Both the position numbers and the translations under genes were made by a program. A DNA stretch of 11,986 nucleotides from Sphaerochaeta sp. (GTDB taxonomy: Bacteria > Spirochaetota > Spirochaetia > Sphaerochaetales > Sphaerochaetaceae): positions 1 to 11,986 of the forward strand of contig DMAO01000324.1 of NCBI GenBank assembly GCA_003446545.1, read 5' to 3'. This document shows, in pieces, positions 6,718 through 11,986 of this stretch. Below the pieces are notes generated by a model that saw only the letters and a program-made list of their open reading frames with translations, had not been told where the DNA came from and searched no databases. The stretch's first letter is position 1. Every line of letters begins with the position of its first letter.

Positions 6718-6742
6718 TAGCTTGGGATGCTTGACCAAGCTA
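6718..6742. repeat. Hairpin between esterase and SDR genes
   Basis: TAGCTTGG (6718-6725) pairs with CCAAGCTA (6735-6742), an 8-bp perfect stem with a 9-nt loop, 20 bp after the esterase stop. ACGATAG stands directly before the loop structure and again after it (from 6743), forming a short direct repeat. No T-tract follows, so it is more likely an mRNA processing or stability element, or an operator, than an intrinsic terminator. Confidence 0.4.
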
Positions 6743-6760
6743 CGATAGAGGGTCTGAAAC

Positions 6761-6797
6761 TTGACTACATGAGCCTTCTGCCGTAGGGTAGGCCTAC
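6761..6797 (+). promoter_or_regulatory. Possible SDR promoter with overlapping palindrome
   Basis: TTGACT (6761-6766), 17-nt spacer, TAGGGT (6784-6789). The -35 is good and the -10 poor. The perfect palindrome GTAGGCCTAC (6788-6797) overlaps the end of the -10 and the predicted start site, an arrangement that would suit a repressor. It suggests the SDR gene can be transcribed apart from the esterase. Confidence 0.35.
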
Positions 6798-6811
6798 AAC
6801 AGGAGGCTCGT

Positions 6812-7579
6812 ATGCAGAAGAAGTTCGGATCAGATCTCCAGGGTAAGGTCGCCCTTATCACTGGAGCCAGCAAAGGCCTTGGCCTTGGGCTTGCAAAGAT
6901 ATTTGCCCAGGAAGGGGCAAAGGTAGCAATCGCATCACGTGATGTTGCACACCTGGAGAGCCTTGCAAAAGAGATCAGAGAGGGAGGCGGAATATGTGAG
7001 GTCTTTTCCCTTGACCTCAGGGATGTCCCTTCCATCAAGGCATGTGTGAAAGAGGTGGAAAGGAAGATGGGAAGCATTGAAATCCTTGTGAACAATGCAG
7101 GTATGGGTAACCCCATTCCTGCGGAGAACATCACCGAACAGGATTGGGACTGGATGATGGACCTGAACCTCAAGGGTACCTTCTTCTGTTGCCAGGCTGT
7201 AGGTGCGGGAATGCTCAAGCGGGGAAGGGGAAGGATCATCAACATCAGTAGCCAGGCCTCTGTTGTTGCCATACCCCATGAGGCTGTCTACTGTGCCTCC
7301 AAAGGTGGGGTGAACATGCTTACCAAGACACTTGCAGTTGAGTGGTCAGGTAGGGGTGTCACAGTCAACGCAGTGGGGCCGACGTTTATCCGTACCCCGG
7401 GTACCGCTGAGAGGCTGGATAATCCCGAATTCCTTGCAGGCGTACTTTCCAAGATACCCAGGGGAAGGGTAGCCACCATTGAGGATGTTGCATCGTCTGT
7501 ACTCTATCTCGCCAGTGATGGGGCTGACATGGTCACAGGAACGCTGTTGTTGGTCGATGGGGGATGGACGGCCATCTGA
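6812..7579 (+). CDS. Short-chain dehydrogenase/reductase
   Basis: Classical SDR oxidoreductase, 255 residues, interconverting an alcohol and a ketone with a nicotinamide cofactor; it resembles the gluconate 5-dehydrogenase / 3-oxoacyl-reductase group, but the substrate cannot be told from sequence. Features: Rossmann TGASKGLG (17-24), NNAG (94-97), catalytic Asn119, Ser147, Tyr160 and Lys164 (YCASK), and C-terminal LLLVDGGW (245-252). Arg43 right after the second strand (IASRD) favours NADP(H). ATG 6812 has AGGAGG (6801-6806) 5 nt upstream. It follows the esterase by 113 bp in the same direction, with a hairpin and a possible own promoter between. No plus-strand terminator directly follows; the only strong hairpin downstream is at 7831-7862. 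Complete and apparently functional. Confidence 0.92.
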   Translation: MQKKFGSDLQGKVALITGASKGLGLGLAKIFAQEGAKVAIASRDVAHLESLAKEIREGGGICEVFSLDLRDVPSIKACVKEVERKMGSIEILVNNAGMGNPIPAENITEQDWDWMMDLNLKGTFFCCQAVGAGMLKRGRGRIINISSQASVVAIPHEAVYCASKGGVNMLTKTLAVEWSGRGVTVNAVGPTFIRTPGTAERLDNPEFLAGVLSKIPRGRVATIEDVASSVLYLASDGADMVTGTLLLVDGGWTAI

Positions 7580-7585
7580 ACACCC

Positions 7586-7798
7586 CTATGATGATTGTAT
7601 CTCAGAAAGGCATTCGGTCAGGTCAAGGTAGGCCGGTTTGGTTAATCCTTCAGGAATGAATAGGTTCATAGGGTTCAGTGCCAAGCCTTGCTTCACCTTG
7701 AGTCTGTTGAGAATCACCATAGGCTGTATCCATAGCTAAGTCTCCAGGTAAGTGTGAAGTGCAGGGAGGGAGGATACCCACGCTTGTATCGTTTCCAT
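7586..7798 (-). pseudogene. TAG-interrupted small reading frame, gene remnant
   Basis: On the minus strand one frame reads METIQAWVSSLPALHTYLET, then TAG (7736-7738), then LWIQP and an ATG (7718-7720) starting a stretch that includes LALNPMNLFIPEGLTKP and AYLDLTECLSEIQSS, ending at TAG (7586-7588). The frame is the same on both sides of the internal TAG, the composition is protein-like, and CAG to TAG would explain the break. The whole is about 70 codons. The segment from 7720 alone is an open 44-codon frame, but no Shine-Dalgarno precedes either ATG. The minus-strand terminator of the upstream operon stands 33 bp before it, so it lacks an obvious promoter. Family not recognised. It may be the 3' end of a lost larger gene. 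An active 44-residue peptide is possible but less likely. Confidence 0.4.
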
Positions 7799-7827
7799 TT
7801 CAAGAAAAGGTATGCAAAGGCACATAC

Positions 7828-7862
7828 AAAACTGTCGGAAAGAGGTTTCTCTTTCCGACAGT
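7828..7862 (-). terminator. Strong terminator of the reductase/binding-protein operon
   Basis: CTGTCGGAAAGAG (7832-7844) pairs perfectly with CTCTTTCCGACAG (7849-7861) around a 4-nt loop; an A-T pair at 7831/7862 extends the stem to 14 bp. On the minus strand the stem is followed by TTTTG, as in an intrinsic terminator. It lies about 85 bp after the binding-protein stop. Read on the plus strand, the trailing TACATCCTTCTT is only partly T-rich, so it may act weakly for the SDR transcript as well. Confidence 0.8.
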
Positions 7863-7945
7863 ACATCCTTCTTAGTACCAATGCATAGCCTTGCCCTATA
7901 TAGGTTCGCCATATCACAAGGGAATGCTACGTACCCCGTATACTA

Positions 7946-8890
7946 TTACAGGAAACCCTTCTCCTTCAGATAGGCCTGGGCTACATTCCTTGGGGACTGT
8001 CCCTTAACTGATATGCTGCTGTTCAGGCGCTGCAGGGTCTCTAGGTCAAGGCCCTTGAATACCGGATCCAAAATGGTCCTGATCTCAGGATTTTTCTGTA
8101 GGAGCTCCCCTCTGATAATGGGAGTAGGAGCATACACTGGCTGTATCTGCTTGGTATCGGTGAGGACCTTCAGACCAAGGGCGGCTAGCTGGCCGTCGGT
8201 GCCATAGGCCATGGCGGCGTTAACCCCTTCCTGGCCTGAGGCGGCAGCCTGTTCGGTGAGAGTGGTGTTCCCTCCGGCGAATACCAAGAGCTGGTCATTG
8301 CGAAGCTTGAAGCCATACCCTTTCTCAAAGCTAGGAAGGGCTGGCTCGTCAGAGACGAACTCCTCACTGGCTGCAAGCTTGAACTTCCCTCCCTTGTTGA
8401 TATAGGTTGCCAGGTCTTCAAGCGTTGCCAGGGATGCTGATTCGGCGAGGTCGCTGCGTATTGATATGGCCCAGGTATTGTTGGCAGGAGAGGGCTCGAG
8501 CCACACGATATTGTTCGCAGCGAGGTCAAGTTCAGATACTTTTGCATATCCCTTCTGCAGGTCTTTCCACAAGGCAATATCAGACTTGTCAGGGAATAAG
8601 TAATATCCGTTCCCTGTATATTCAGGATAGATGTCTATCTCCCCTGCAAGGATTGCAGAGCGAACGATAGGGGAGGTCCCCGTCCCTGTCTTGTCAATGA
8701 CAGTGAAGCCTCCATCTTCCAAAAGTAGGACTATCATGGTTCCAAGCAAGGCACCTTCGGTGTCTATCTTGGAACCTACGGTGACTTCTACCTTCCCGAC
8801 TTTTTCAGAGCTTCCTGCTGCGAACAGGGGAAGCGCGAGAAATACGAGCATGGCTAAAAGGGAAAATCCCTGTATGAGTAACTTTTTCAT
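7946..8890 (-). CDS. osmF: Osmolyte ABC transporter binding protein, YehZ/OsmF type
   Basis: Periplasmic substrate-binding protein of the OpuAC/QAT family, closest by recognisable motifs to YehZ (OsmF) of the OsmU importer for glycine betaine-like osmolytes. The 314-residue precursor has a signal peptide (MKKLLIQGF, hydrophobic core to about 24, FAAGSSEK) with no lipobox Cys. Diagnostic stretches are VGSKIDTEGALLG (38-50), IDIYPEYTGNG (86-96), the PANNTW segment (135-140), KLAASEEF (171-178), YGFKL (192-196) and NAAMAYGTDG (224-233). ATG at 8888-8890 has GGAGG 5 nt upstream. It is the second gene of an operon behind the disulfide reductase (65-bp gap) and ends before a strong terminator. Its expected permease is on the other strand at 10710. 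Identity is strong; the exact ligand (glycine betaine, choline sulfate or other) is not determined by sequence. Confidence 0.9.
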   Translation of the reverse strand: MKKLLIQGFSLLAMLVFLALPLFAAGSSEKVGKVEVTVGSKIDTEGALLGTMIVLLLEDGGFTVIDKTGTGTSPIVRSAILAGEIDIYPEYTGNGYYLFPDKSDIALWKDLQKGYAKVSELDLAANNIVWLEPSPANNTWAISIRSDLAESASLATLEDLATYINKGGKFKLAASEEFVSDEPALPSFEKGYGFKLRNDQLLVFAGGNTTLTEQAAASGQEGVNAAMAYGTDGQLAALGLKVLTDTKQIQPVYAPTPIIRGELLQKNPEIRTILDPVFKGLDLETLQRLNSSISVKGQSPRNVAQAYLKEKGFL

Positions 8891-8905
8891 GTGTACCTCC
8901 GTACG

Positions 8906-8936
8906 TTGTTGTCCTCCAACAATGCTTCAGTTGGAG
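8906..8936 (-). promoter_or_regulatory. Two mutually exclusive hairpins between cistrons
   Basis: In the reductase/binding-protein mRNA, CTCCAAC (complement of 8930-8936) can pair with GTTGGAG (8914-8920) around 9 nt. TTGTTG (8917-8922) can alternatively pair with CAACAA (8906-8911) around GAGGA. The two stems share bases, so only one can form. The second ends about 6 nt before the binding-protein GGAGG. This could tune translation or mRNA processing between the genes; no ligand is suggested by the sequence. Confidence 0.35.
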
Positions 8937-8955
8937 AACCGAATTATCACTATTC

Positions 8956-10329
8956 TTATGCATCCTTCCCTTCGGAAAGATTGCTGAACATGAATGGGAT
9001 CAACTCAGCGACTGTCGGATGGGGTAGGACAGTGTTTTGGAAGTGCTTATAGCTCAGCTTGGCCTCCATGGCCAGAGCAAGCATTCCTAGTATCTCATCC
9101 CCTCCAACACCAAAGACAGCGGCTCCGAGAATGGTGTCATCATCTTTGCTGACCAAAACCTTGATGAAACCTTTTGTTTCACTCTTCTCTTTCGCACGGC
9201 TGATGGCACCCATCTGCATTTTGGTAACAAGAAAGGGTATCCCTTTCTTTCTTGCCTCATGCTCTGAAAGCCCAACCCGTGCAAGGGGAGGATCCATATA
9301 GAGACAGTAGATGGGTATCCTGTCGGAAACCTTTCGCTCAGGCCCTGCAAGGGTGGAGAGGTATACCTGTCCGTCATGTACTGAGGTATGGGTAAAGGCG
9401 CCCTTTCCATTCACATCTCCCAGTGCAAAGATATGGGGGACACTGCTCCGACACTGCTCATCAACTTCAATGTATCCCCTTTCGTTGGTCTTTACAGAGG
9501 CCTTTTCCAGGTCCAGCTTGTCACTGTTGGGAATTCTGCCTGCCCCCACCAGGAGGTGGCTTCCCACGACCTGCTTCTCGTTTCCTCCCTGGAGGTAGGA
9601 AAGCGTAATCGAACCGTCATGCATCTCCTCAACTTTGGAGACGGAAGAAGCGAGGGCAACTTCAATACCTTCACTCTCCAGGATGATTTTAGCCTCTTTG
9701 CTCACATCAGGGTCTTCATGGGAGATGAGGGACTGCGCATGCTCGATTATAGTGACCTTCGATCCGAATCTTCTGAAGATTTGGGCAAACTCGATGCCTA
9801 TGTAGGAGCCTCCTATGATAAGCAGGTGCTCCGGCAATTCGGTAAGGCCCAGCAGGCGCTTGTTGTCGAGCCAAGGCACACTGTCCATACCAGGTACATC
9901 CAGCTCTCGAGCTCGTGCTCCTGTATGGATGATAATCTGATCACCGCTAATTTTCTCGTCGCCCACTTCAAGGGTGTGTGCATCGACAAACCTCCCAAAA
10001 CAGCGGTAGTAATCGGTCTGCTCATCAAGCCATGCGGTAAAGCCTTCAGATGCGGTATCGCGGATGGAGTTCATCCGATCCATTACCTGGGGAAAATCAA
10101 CGGTGAAGTCAGAGACCTGTATCCCGAAATCTTGTGATCGGCGTATCATGTGCGCATTTCTTGCACTTGCGACCAAGGCCTTGGTTGGCGTACAACCCCA
10201 GTTGACACAACTGCCTCCTGTTCGGTCACCCTCCACGATAGCAACGGATTTTTTCATCGCTAGCAGTGTGGGTAGGATTGTTCCTGTCGCTTGTCCCGTG
10301 CCAATGATAATGACATCATAGTTCTTCAT
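8956..10329 (-). CDS. FAD-dependent pyridine nucleotide-disulfide oxidoreductase
   Basis: Class I flavin disulfide reductase related to dihydrolipoamide dehydrogenase and mercuric reductase, 457 residues, cytoplasmic. Features: FAD-binding GTGQATG (10-16) with acidic Glu33; redox-active GGSCVNWGCTPTK with Cys41 and Cys46; NAD-binding GGSYIG (173-178), with Ser where the family usually has the middle Gly; Glu197 at the end of the next strand, suggesting NADH preference; FAD-contacting FALGDVNG (301-308); and the C-terminal HPTVAE with the His437-Glu442 pair that serves as base in lipoamide dehydrogenase. It lacks the N-terminal metal-binding domain and C-terminal Cys pair of true MerA, so a mercury role is unlikely. 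ATG at 10327-10329 has AGGAGG 6 nt upstream. First gene of an operon with the osmolyte-binding protein. No lipoylated enzyme gene is nearby, so the disulfide or quinone-like substrate is open. Confidence 0.88.
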   Translation of the reverse strand: MKNYDVIIIGTGQATGTILPTLLAMKKSVAIVEGDRTGGSCVNWGCTPTKALVASARNAHMIRRSQDFGIQVSDFTVDFPQVMDRMNSIRDTASEGFTAWLDEQTDYYRCFGRFVDAHTLEVGDEKISGDQIIIHTGARARELDVPGMDSVPWLDNKRLLGLTELPEHLLIIGGSYIGIEFAQIFRRFGSKVTIIEHAQSLISHEDPDVSKEAKIILESEGIEVALASSVSKVEEMHDGSITLSYLQGGNEKQVVGSHLLVGAGRIPNSDKLDLEKASVKTNERGYIEVDEQCRSSVPHIFALGDVNGKGAFTHTSVHDGQVYLSTLAGPERKVSDRIPIYCLYMDPPLARVGLSEHEARKKGIPFLVTKMQMGAISRAKEKSETKGFIKVLVSKDDDTILGAAVFGVGGDEILGMLALAMEAKLSYKHFQNTVLPHPTVAELIPFMFSNLSEGKDA

Positions 10330-10373
10330 GAGATCCCTCCTCTGATCGTTCGGCTGGAAAATTTTCTTCCTAA

Positions 10374-10402
10374 AATATATAGGGGGTTGGAGGTAAAGAC
10401 AA
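10374..10402 (-). promoter_or_regulatory. Candidate promoter of the reductase/binding-protein operon
   Basis: Minus strand TTGTCT (10397-10402), 17-nt spacer, TATATT (10374-10379), giving a leader of about 38 nt before the reductase ATG. It is the only well-spaced pair I see between the two divergent genes on this strand. Confidence 0.45.
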
Positions 10403-10709
10403 GAGGATTACTAGGAGTTACTGGCTTTTAGTACAACAATCGAGAGGCCAGCAGAAGATGTTTATATGGTATTCAATACCTCTTGCGTTGGATATAAAGT
10501 TTTCTATATATAGGTATAGTAACCAATTATTAGATATTAATGAAAAATTATATATCAAAGGCCAAGTGTAAGTAGGTTCTTAATCACTCTTTTCTATCCT
10601 TGCTTATGCTCTCTTCTACTGATATTGTAGGGATACGCTTTAGAGCAAGTATAGGCTAAATTGCAAAAGAATCTGCTCTCTTGCAAGAAGAGGCCTGTAT
10701 GGAGGTATC
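10403..10709. other. AT-rich divergent intergenic region and permease leader
   Basis: About 300 bp without a convincing gene. It holds a 13-bp dyad GGTATT-c-AATACC (10468-10480), an AT-rich block (10489-10560), two TTGCAA copies exactly 20 bp apart (10661-10666 and 10681-10686), the second inside the palindrome TCTTGCAAGA (10679-10688), and the permease Shine-Dalgarno GGAGG (10701-10705). I saw no riboswitch fold that I can name. Confidence 0.45.
10483..10510 (+). promoter_or_regulatory. Possible promoter of the permease gene
   Basis: TTGCGT (10483-10488), 16-nt spacer, TATATA (10505-10510), immediately after the GGTATT-c-AATACC dyad (10468-10480). If used, the leader is about 190 nt. The surrounding AT-rich sequence makes other -10 boxes equally possible, so this is tentative. 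Confidence 0.3.
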
Positions 10710-11894
10710 GTGACTAGAGCTGATAGACAACTTACATTTCAACAGAAACTTGCATCGGTGGTTCTGCTGCTGTTTTTGATAAGTTTTTTCTTCCCTTTTT
10801 ACCTTGCCCGTGCAAATAGGATTTCGAAGGAGATTACAAGTGGCTTGTCCTCCTTGAGTCTGCTGTGTACCCTGCCCCTGATGCTTCCCCCGCTCTTGAT
10901 AGCTCTCTATGCATTCATCAAAAAAGGCTGGCTGTCAGAACTGACGCTCACCCTCTCTGGAGTCTTGGGGCTTTTCTTTCCCCTTATGGTCCTTGGTATA
11001 GTGGGCCCTGATGTGGGTACAACACTCGGGCCCTTGGCACGATATAGTCCCGCTTCTGGGATGTACCTCTACCTGACAGCGGTGATAATCATTTTCCTGA
11101 TGAAACACAAGTTCACCCTCTATGATGCAGTGGGTATTGTCCTTGTCATCGGTTCTGTCGCTCTTGTCTTTTCACAAGGCTCCTATGACCGATTGGGAAT
11201 CGTGCTGGAAGGGAGGAACCTGGGAAAGCGCATTACTCAGGAAGTGCTCGCGCATATTCGTCTTACTTCCATCAGTTTGGGTATAAGCATCGCCATTGGA
11301 CTGCCCCTTGCCTTCGCAAGCTTTCAGAGCAAGCGAGCCAAGAAGGTTATTTTTCCCTTCCTCAATATCCTTCAGACCATCCCCGGCATTGCCCTGTTTG
11401 GCCTTCTGATAACACCCTTGTCGACGCTGTCACGGACATTTCCCTTTTTGCGGGAGATGGGCATCAAGGGCATCGGCAATACCCCTGCCATCATAGCTTT
11501 GAGCACCTATGCCCTCTATCCTATCATCAGGTACAGTTTCACTGCATTCTCCAGCATTGAGGAGTCTGTCATCCAAGCGGCCAAAGGGATGGGTATGACC
11601 CCCTTACAGGTCTGGAAAATGGTGCGTTTGCCTCTTGGCGCCCCGGGAGTCCTGCATGGCATACGTGTTGCCCTGATCCAGACCATCGGCAATGCAACCC
11701 TTGCCAAGCTTATCGGAGGGGATGGCCTTGGGGTATTGATATTCGAAGGCCTTGGCCAGGCTTCGGTTGATATGGTGCTGTTGGGTATGTTGCTCATCAT
11801 CGCCCTTACCGTTGCCAGTGACCGCCTTTTCCAGATATTCATACATCTGGTGACCCCAGCTCCCTTGAGAACAAAGGCGGTGGGCAATGGATGA
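10710..11894 (+). CDS. yehY: Osmolyte ABC transporter permease, YehY type
   Basis: Inner-membrane permease of the OsmU (YehZYXW) type importer for glycine betaine-like compounds. The 394 residues divide into an N-terminal extension of about 170 with several membrane helices (about 13-33, 50-70, 78-99, 117-132, 139-155), as in YehY, and a C-terminal BPD_transp_1 domain (about 175-385). The cytoplasmic loop that docks on the ATPase is visible as EESVIQAAKGMGMTPLQ (284-300) followed by LPLG (307-310). QTIPGIALFGLL (222-233) is also typical. The start is GTG at 10710, with GGAGG 4 nt upstream. The matching binding protein is on the other strand, beyond the reductase gene. The ATPase (YehX) and second permease (YehW) are not in the window and would be expected to the right. 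Confident of the family and fairly confident of the YehY subtype. Confidence 0.88.
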   Translation: MTRADRQLTFQQKLASVVLLLFLISFFFPFYLARANRISKEITSGLSSLSLLCTLPLMLPPLLIALYAFIKKGWLSELTLTLSGVLGLFFPLMVLGIVGPDVGTTLGPLARYSPASGMYLYLTAVIIIFLMKHKFTLYDAVGIVLVIGSVALVFSQGSYDRLGIVLEGRNLGKRITQEVLAHIRLTSISLGISIAIGLPLAFASFQSKRAKKVIFPFLNILQTIPGIALFGLLITPLSTLSRTFPFLREMGIKGIGNTPAIIALSTYALYPIIRYSFTAFSSIEESVIQAAKGMGMTPLQVWKMVRLPLGAPGVLHGIRVALIQTIGNATLAKLIGGDGLGVLIFEGLGQASVDMVLLGMLLIIALTVASDRLFQIFIHLVTPAPLRTKAVGNG

Positions 11895-11946
11895 ACAGAA
11901 GAAAGGAATCCTAAAGAGGTACAACAAAGATGCAGTCACTTCATAA
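11887..11946 (+). CDS. Possible 19-codon ORF overlapping the permease stop
   Basis: ATG at 11887 overlaps the permease TGA (8-bp overlap) and gives MDEQKKGILKRYNKDAVTS before TAA. Such overlaps usually mark translational coupling, but a product this short has no recognisable family. It could be a coupling leader, a remnant, or chance. No separate Shine-Dalgarno of note. Confidence 0.15.
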   Translation: MDEQKKGILKRYNKDAVTS

Positions 11947-11986
11947 GCACCGCATCCTCACAGATACACACATTTTCTTGCAGGTA
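11930..11986 (+). CDS. Possible start of next gene, cut by window edge
   Basis: ATG 11930 opens a frame that stays open for 19 codons to the edge (MQSLHKHRILTDTHIFLQV), with GAGG (11916-11919) 10 nt upstream, rather far. By comparison with yehZYXW an ATPase gene is expected here, but these residues do not show the usual N-terminus of an ABC ATPase. On the minus strand a frame ending with a stop at about 11936 is equally possible, so the call is weak. Confidence 0.2.
   Translation, partial: MQSLHKHRILTDTHIFLQV

Noticed and set aside
7714..7917. A 67-codon minus-strand open frame
   Set aside because: It runs straight through the strong terminator hairpin at 7831-7862, has no ribosome site and is Arg/Tyr/Trp-rich like chance translation.
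9388..10137. A 249-codon plus-strand open frame inside the disulfide reductase gene
   Set aside because: The opposite strand encodes a full reductase with every family motif; this is a shadow with no ribosome site and no recognisable domain.
8956..10329. Possible mercuric reductase and mercury-resistance locus
   Set aside because: No N-terminal metal-binding domain, no C-terminal Cys pair, and no merR, merT or merP gene nearby.
1..11986. CRISPR array, toxin-antitoxin pair, phage or transposon
   Set aside because: No regular spaced repeats, no transposase or integrase motifs, no long terminal inverted repeats and no paired small ORFs with credible ribosome sites were seen.

Overview
The window is about 12 kb of moderate-GC bacterial chromosome: Shine-Dalgarno sites of the AGGAGG type, ATG and GTG starts, sigma70-like promoters. 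Nothing marks a plasmid, phage or transposon. Lineage cannot be fixed from the sequence alone. The mid-GC composition and a secreted binding protein whose signal peptide ends in an AAGSSEK-like stretch would fit a free-living spirochaete such as Sphaerochaeta, but this is inference.

Layout, left to right. (1) A 12-helix MFS transporter (minus) lies divergent from a small protein (plus) made of two membrane helices and a long Lys/Pro/Ala-rich tail. The two promoters share a 10-bp sequence. (2) A stretch of about 700 bp holds, on the minus strand, a broken gene for a small exported protein with a lost start codon, a frameshift and an in-frame TAG. (3) A MenA-like UbiA prenyltransferase (plus) runs tail to tail, with a 24-bp overlap, into a second MFS transporter (minus). 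(4) A type-B carboxylesterase (plus) starts divergently from that transporter and is followed by an SDR oxidoreductase (plus), with a hairpin and a palindrome between them. (5) A 366-bp gap holds a second TAG-interrupted minus-strand reading frame and a strong minus-strand terminator. (6) A minus-strand operon encodes a flavin disulfide reductase (MerA/lipoamide dehydrogenase type, CxxxxC) and then a YehZ/OsmF-type osmolyte-binding protein. (7) Divergent from this operon, after an AT-rich gap, is a YehY-type permease (plus) with the family's N-terminal membrane extension. Its ATPase and second permease partners are expected beyond the right edge.

Functional picture. The clearest system is an OsmU (YehZYXW)-type ABC importer for glycine betaine-like compounds, with its binding protein and permease on opposite strands and a disulfide reductase co-transcribed with the binding protein. 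The esterase and SDR could act in sequence on an ester-derived alcohol or ketone, but nothing fixes a substrate. The most useful observations that a gene caller would miss are the two decayed minus-strand reading frames, at 2277-2661 and 7586-7798. I found no CRISPR array, rRNA, tRNA, transposase or phage gene, and no convincing wholly new system.
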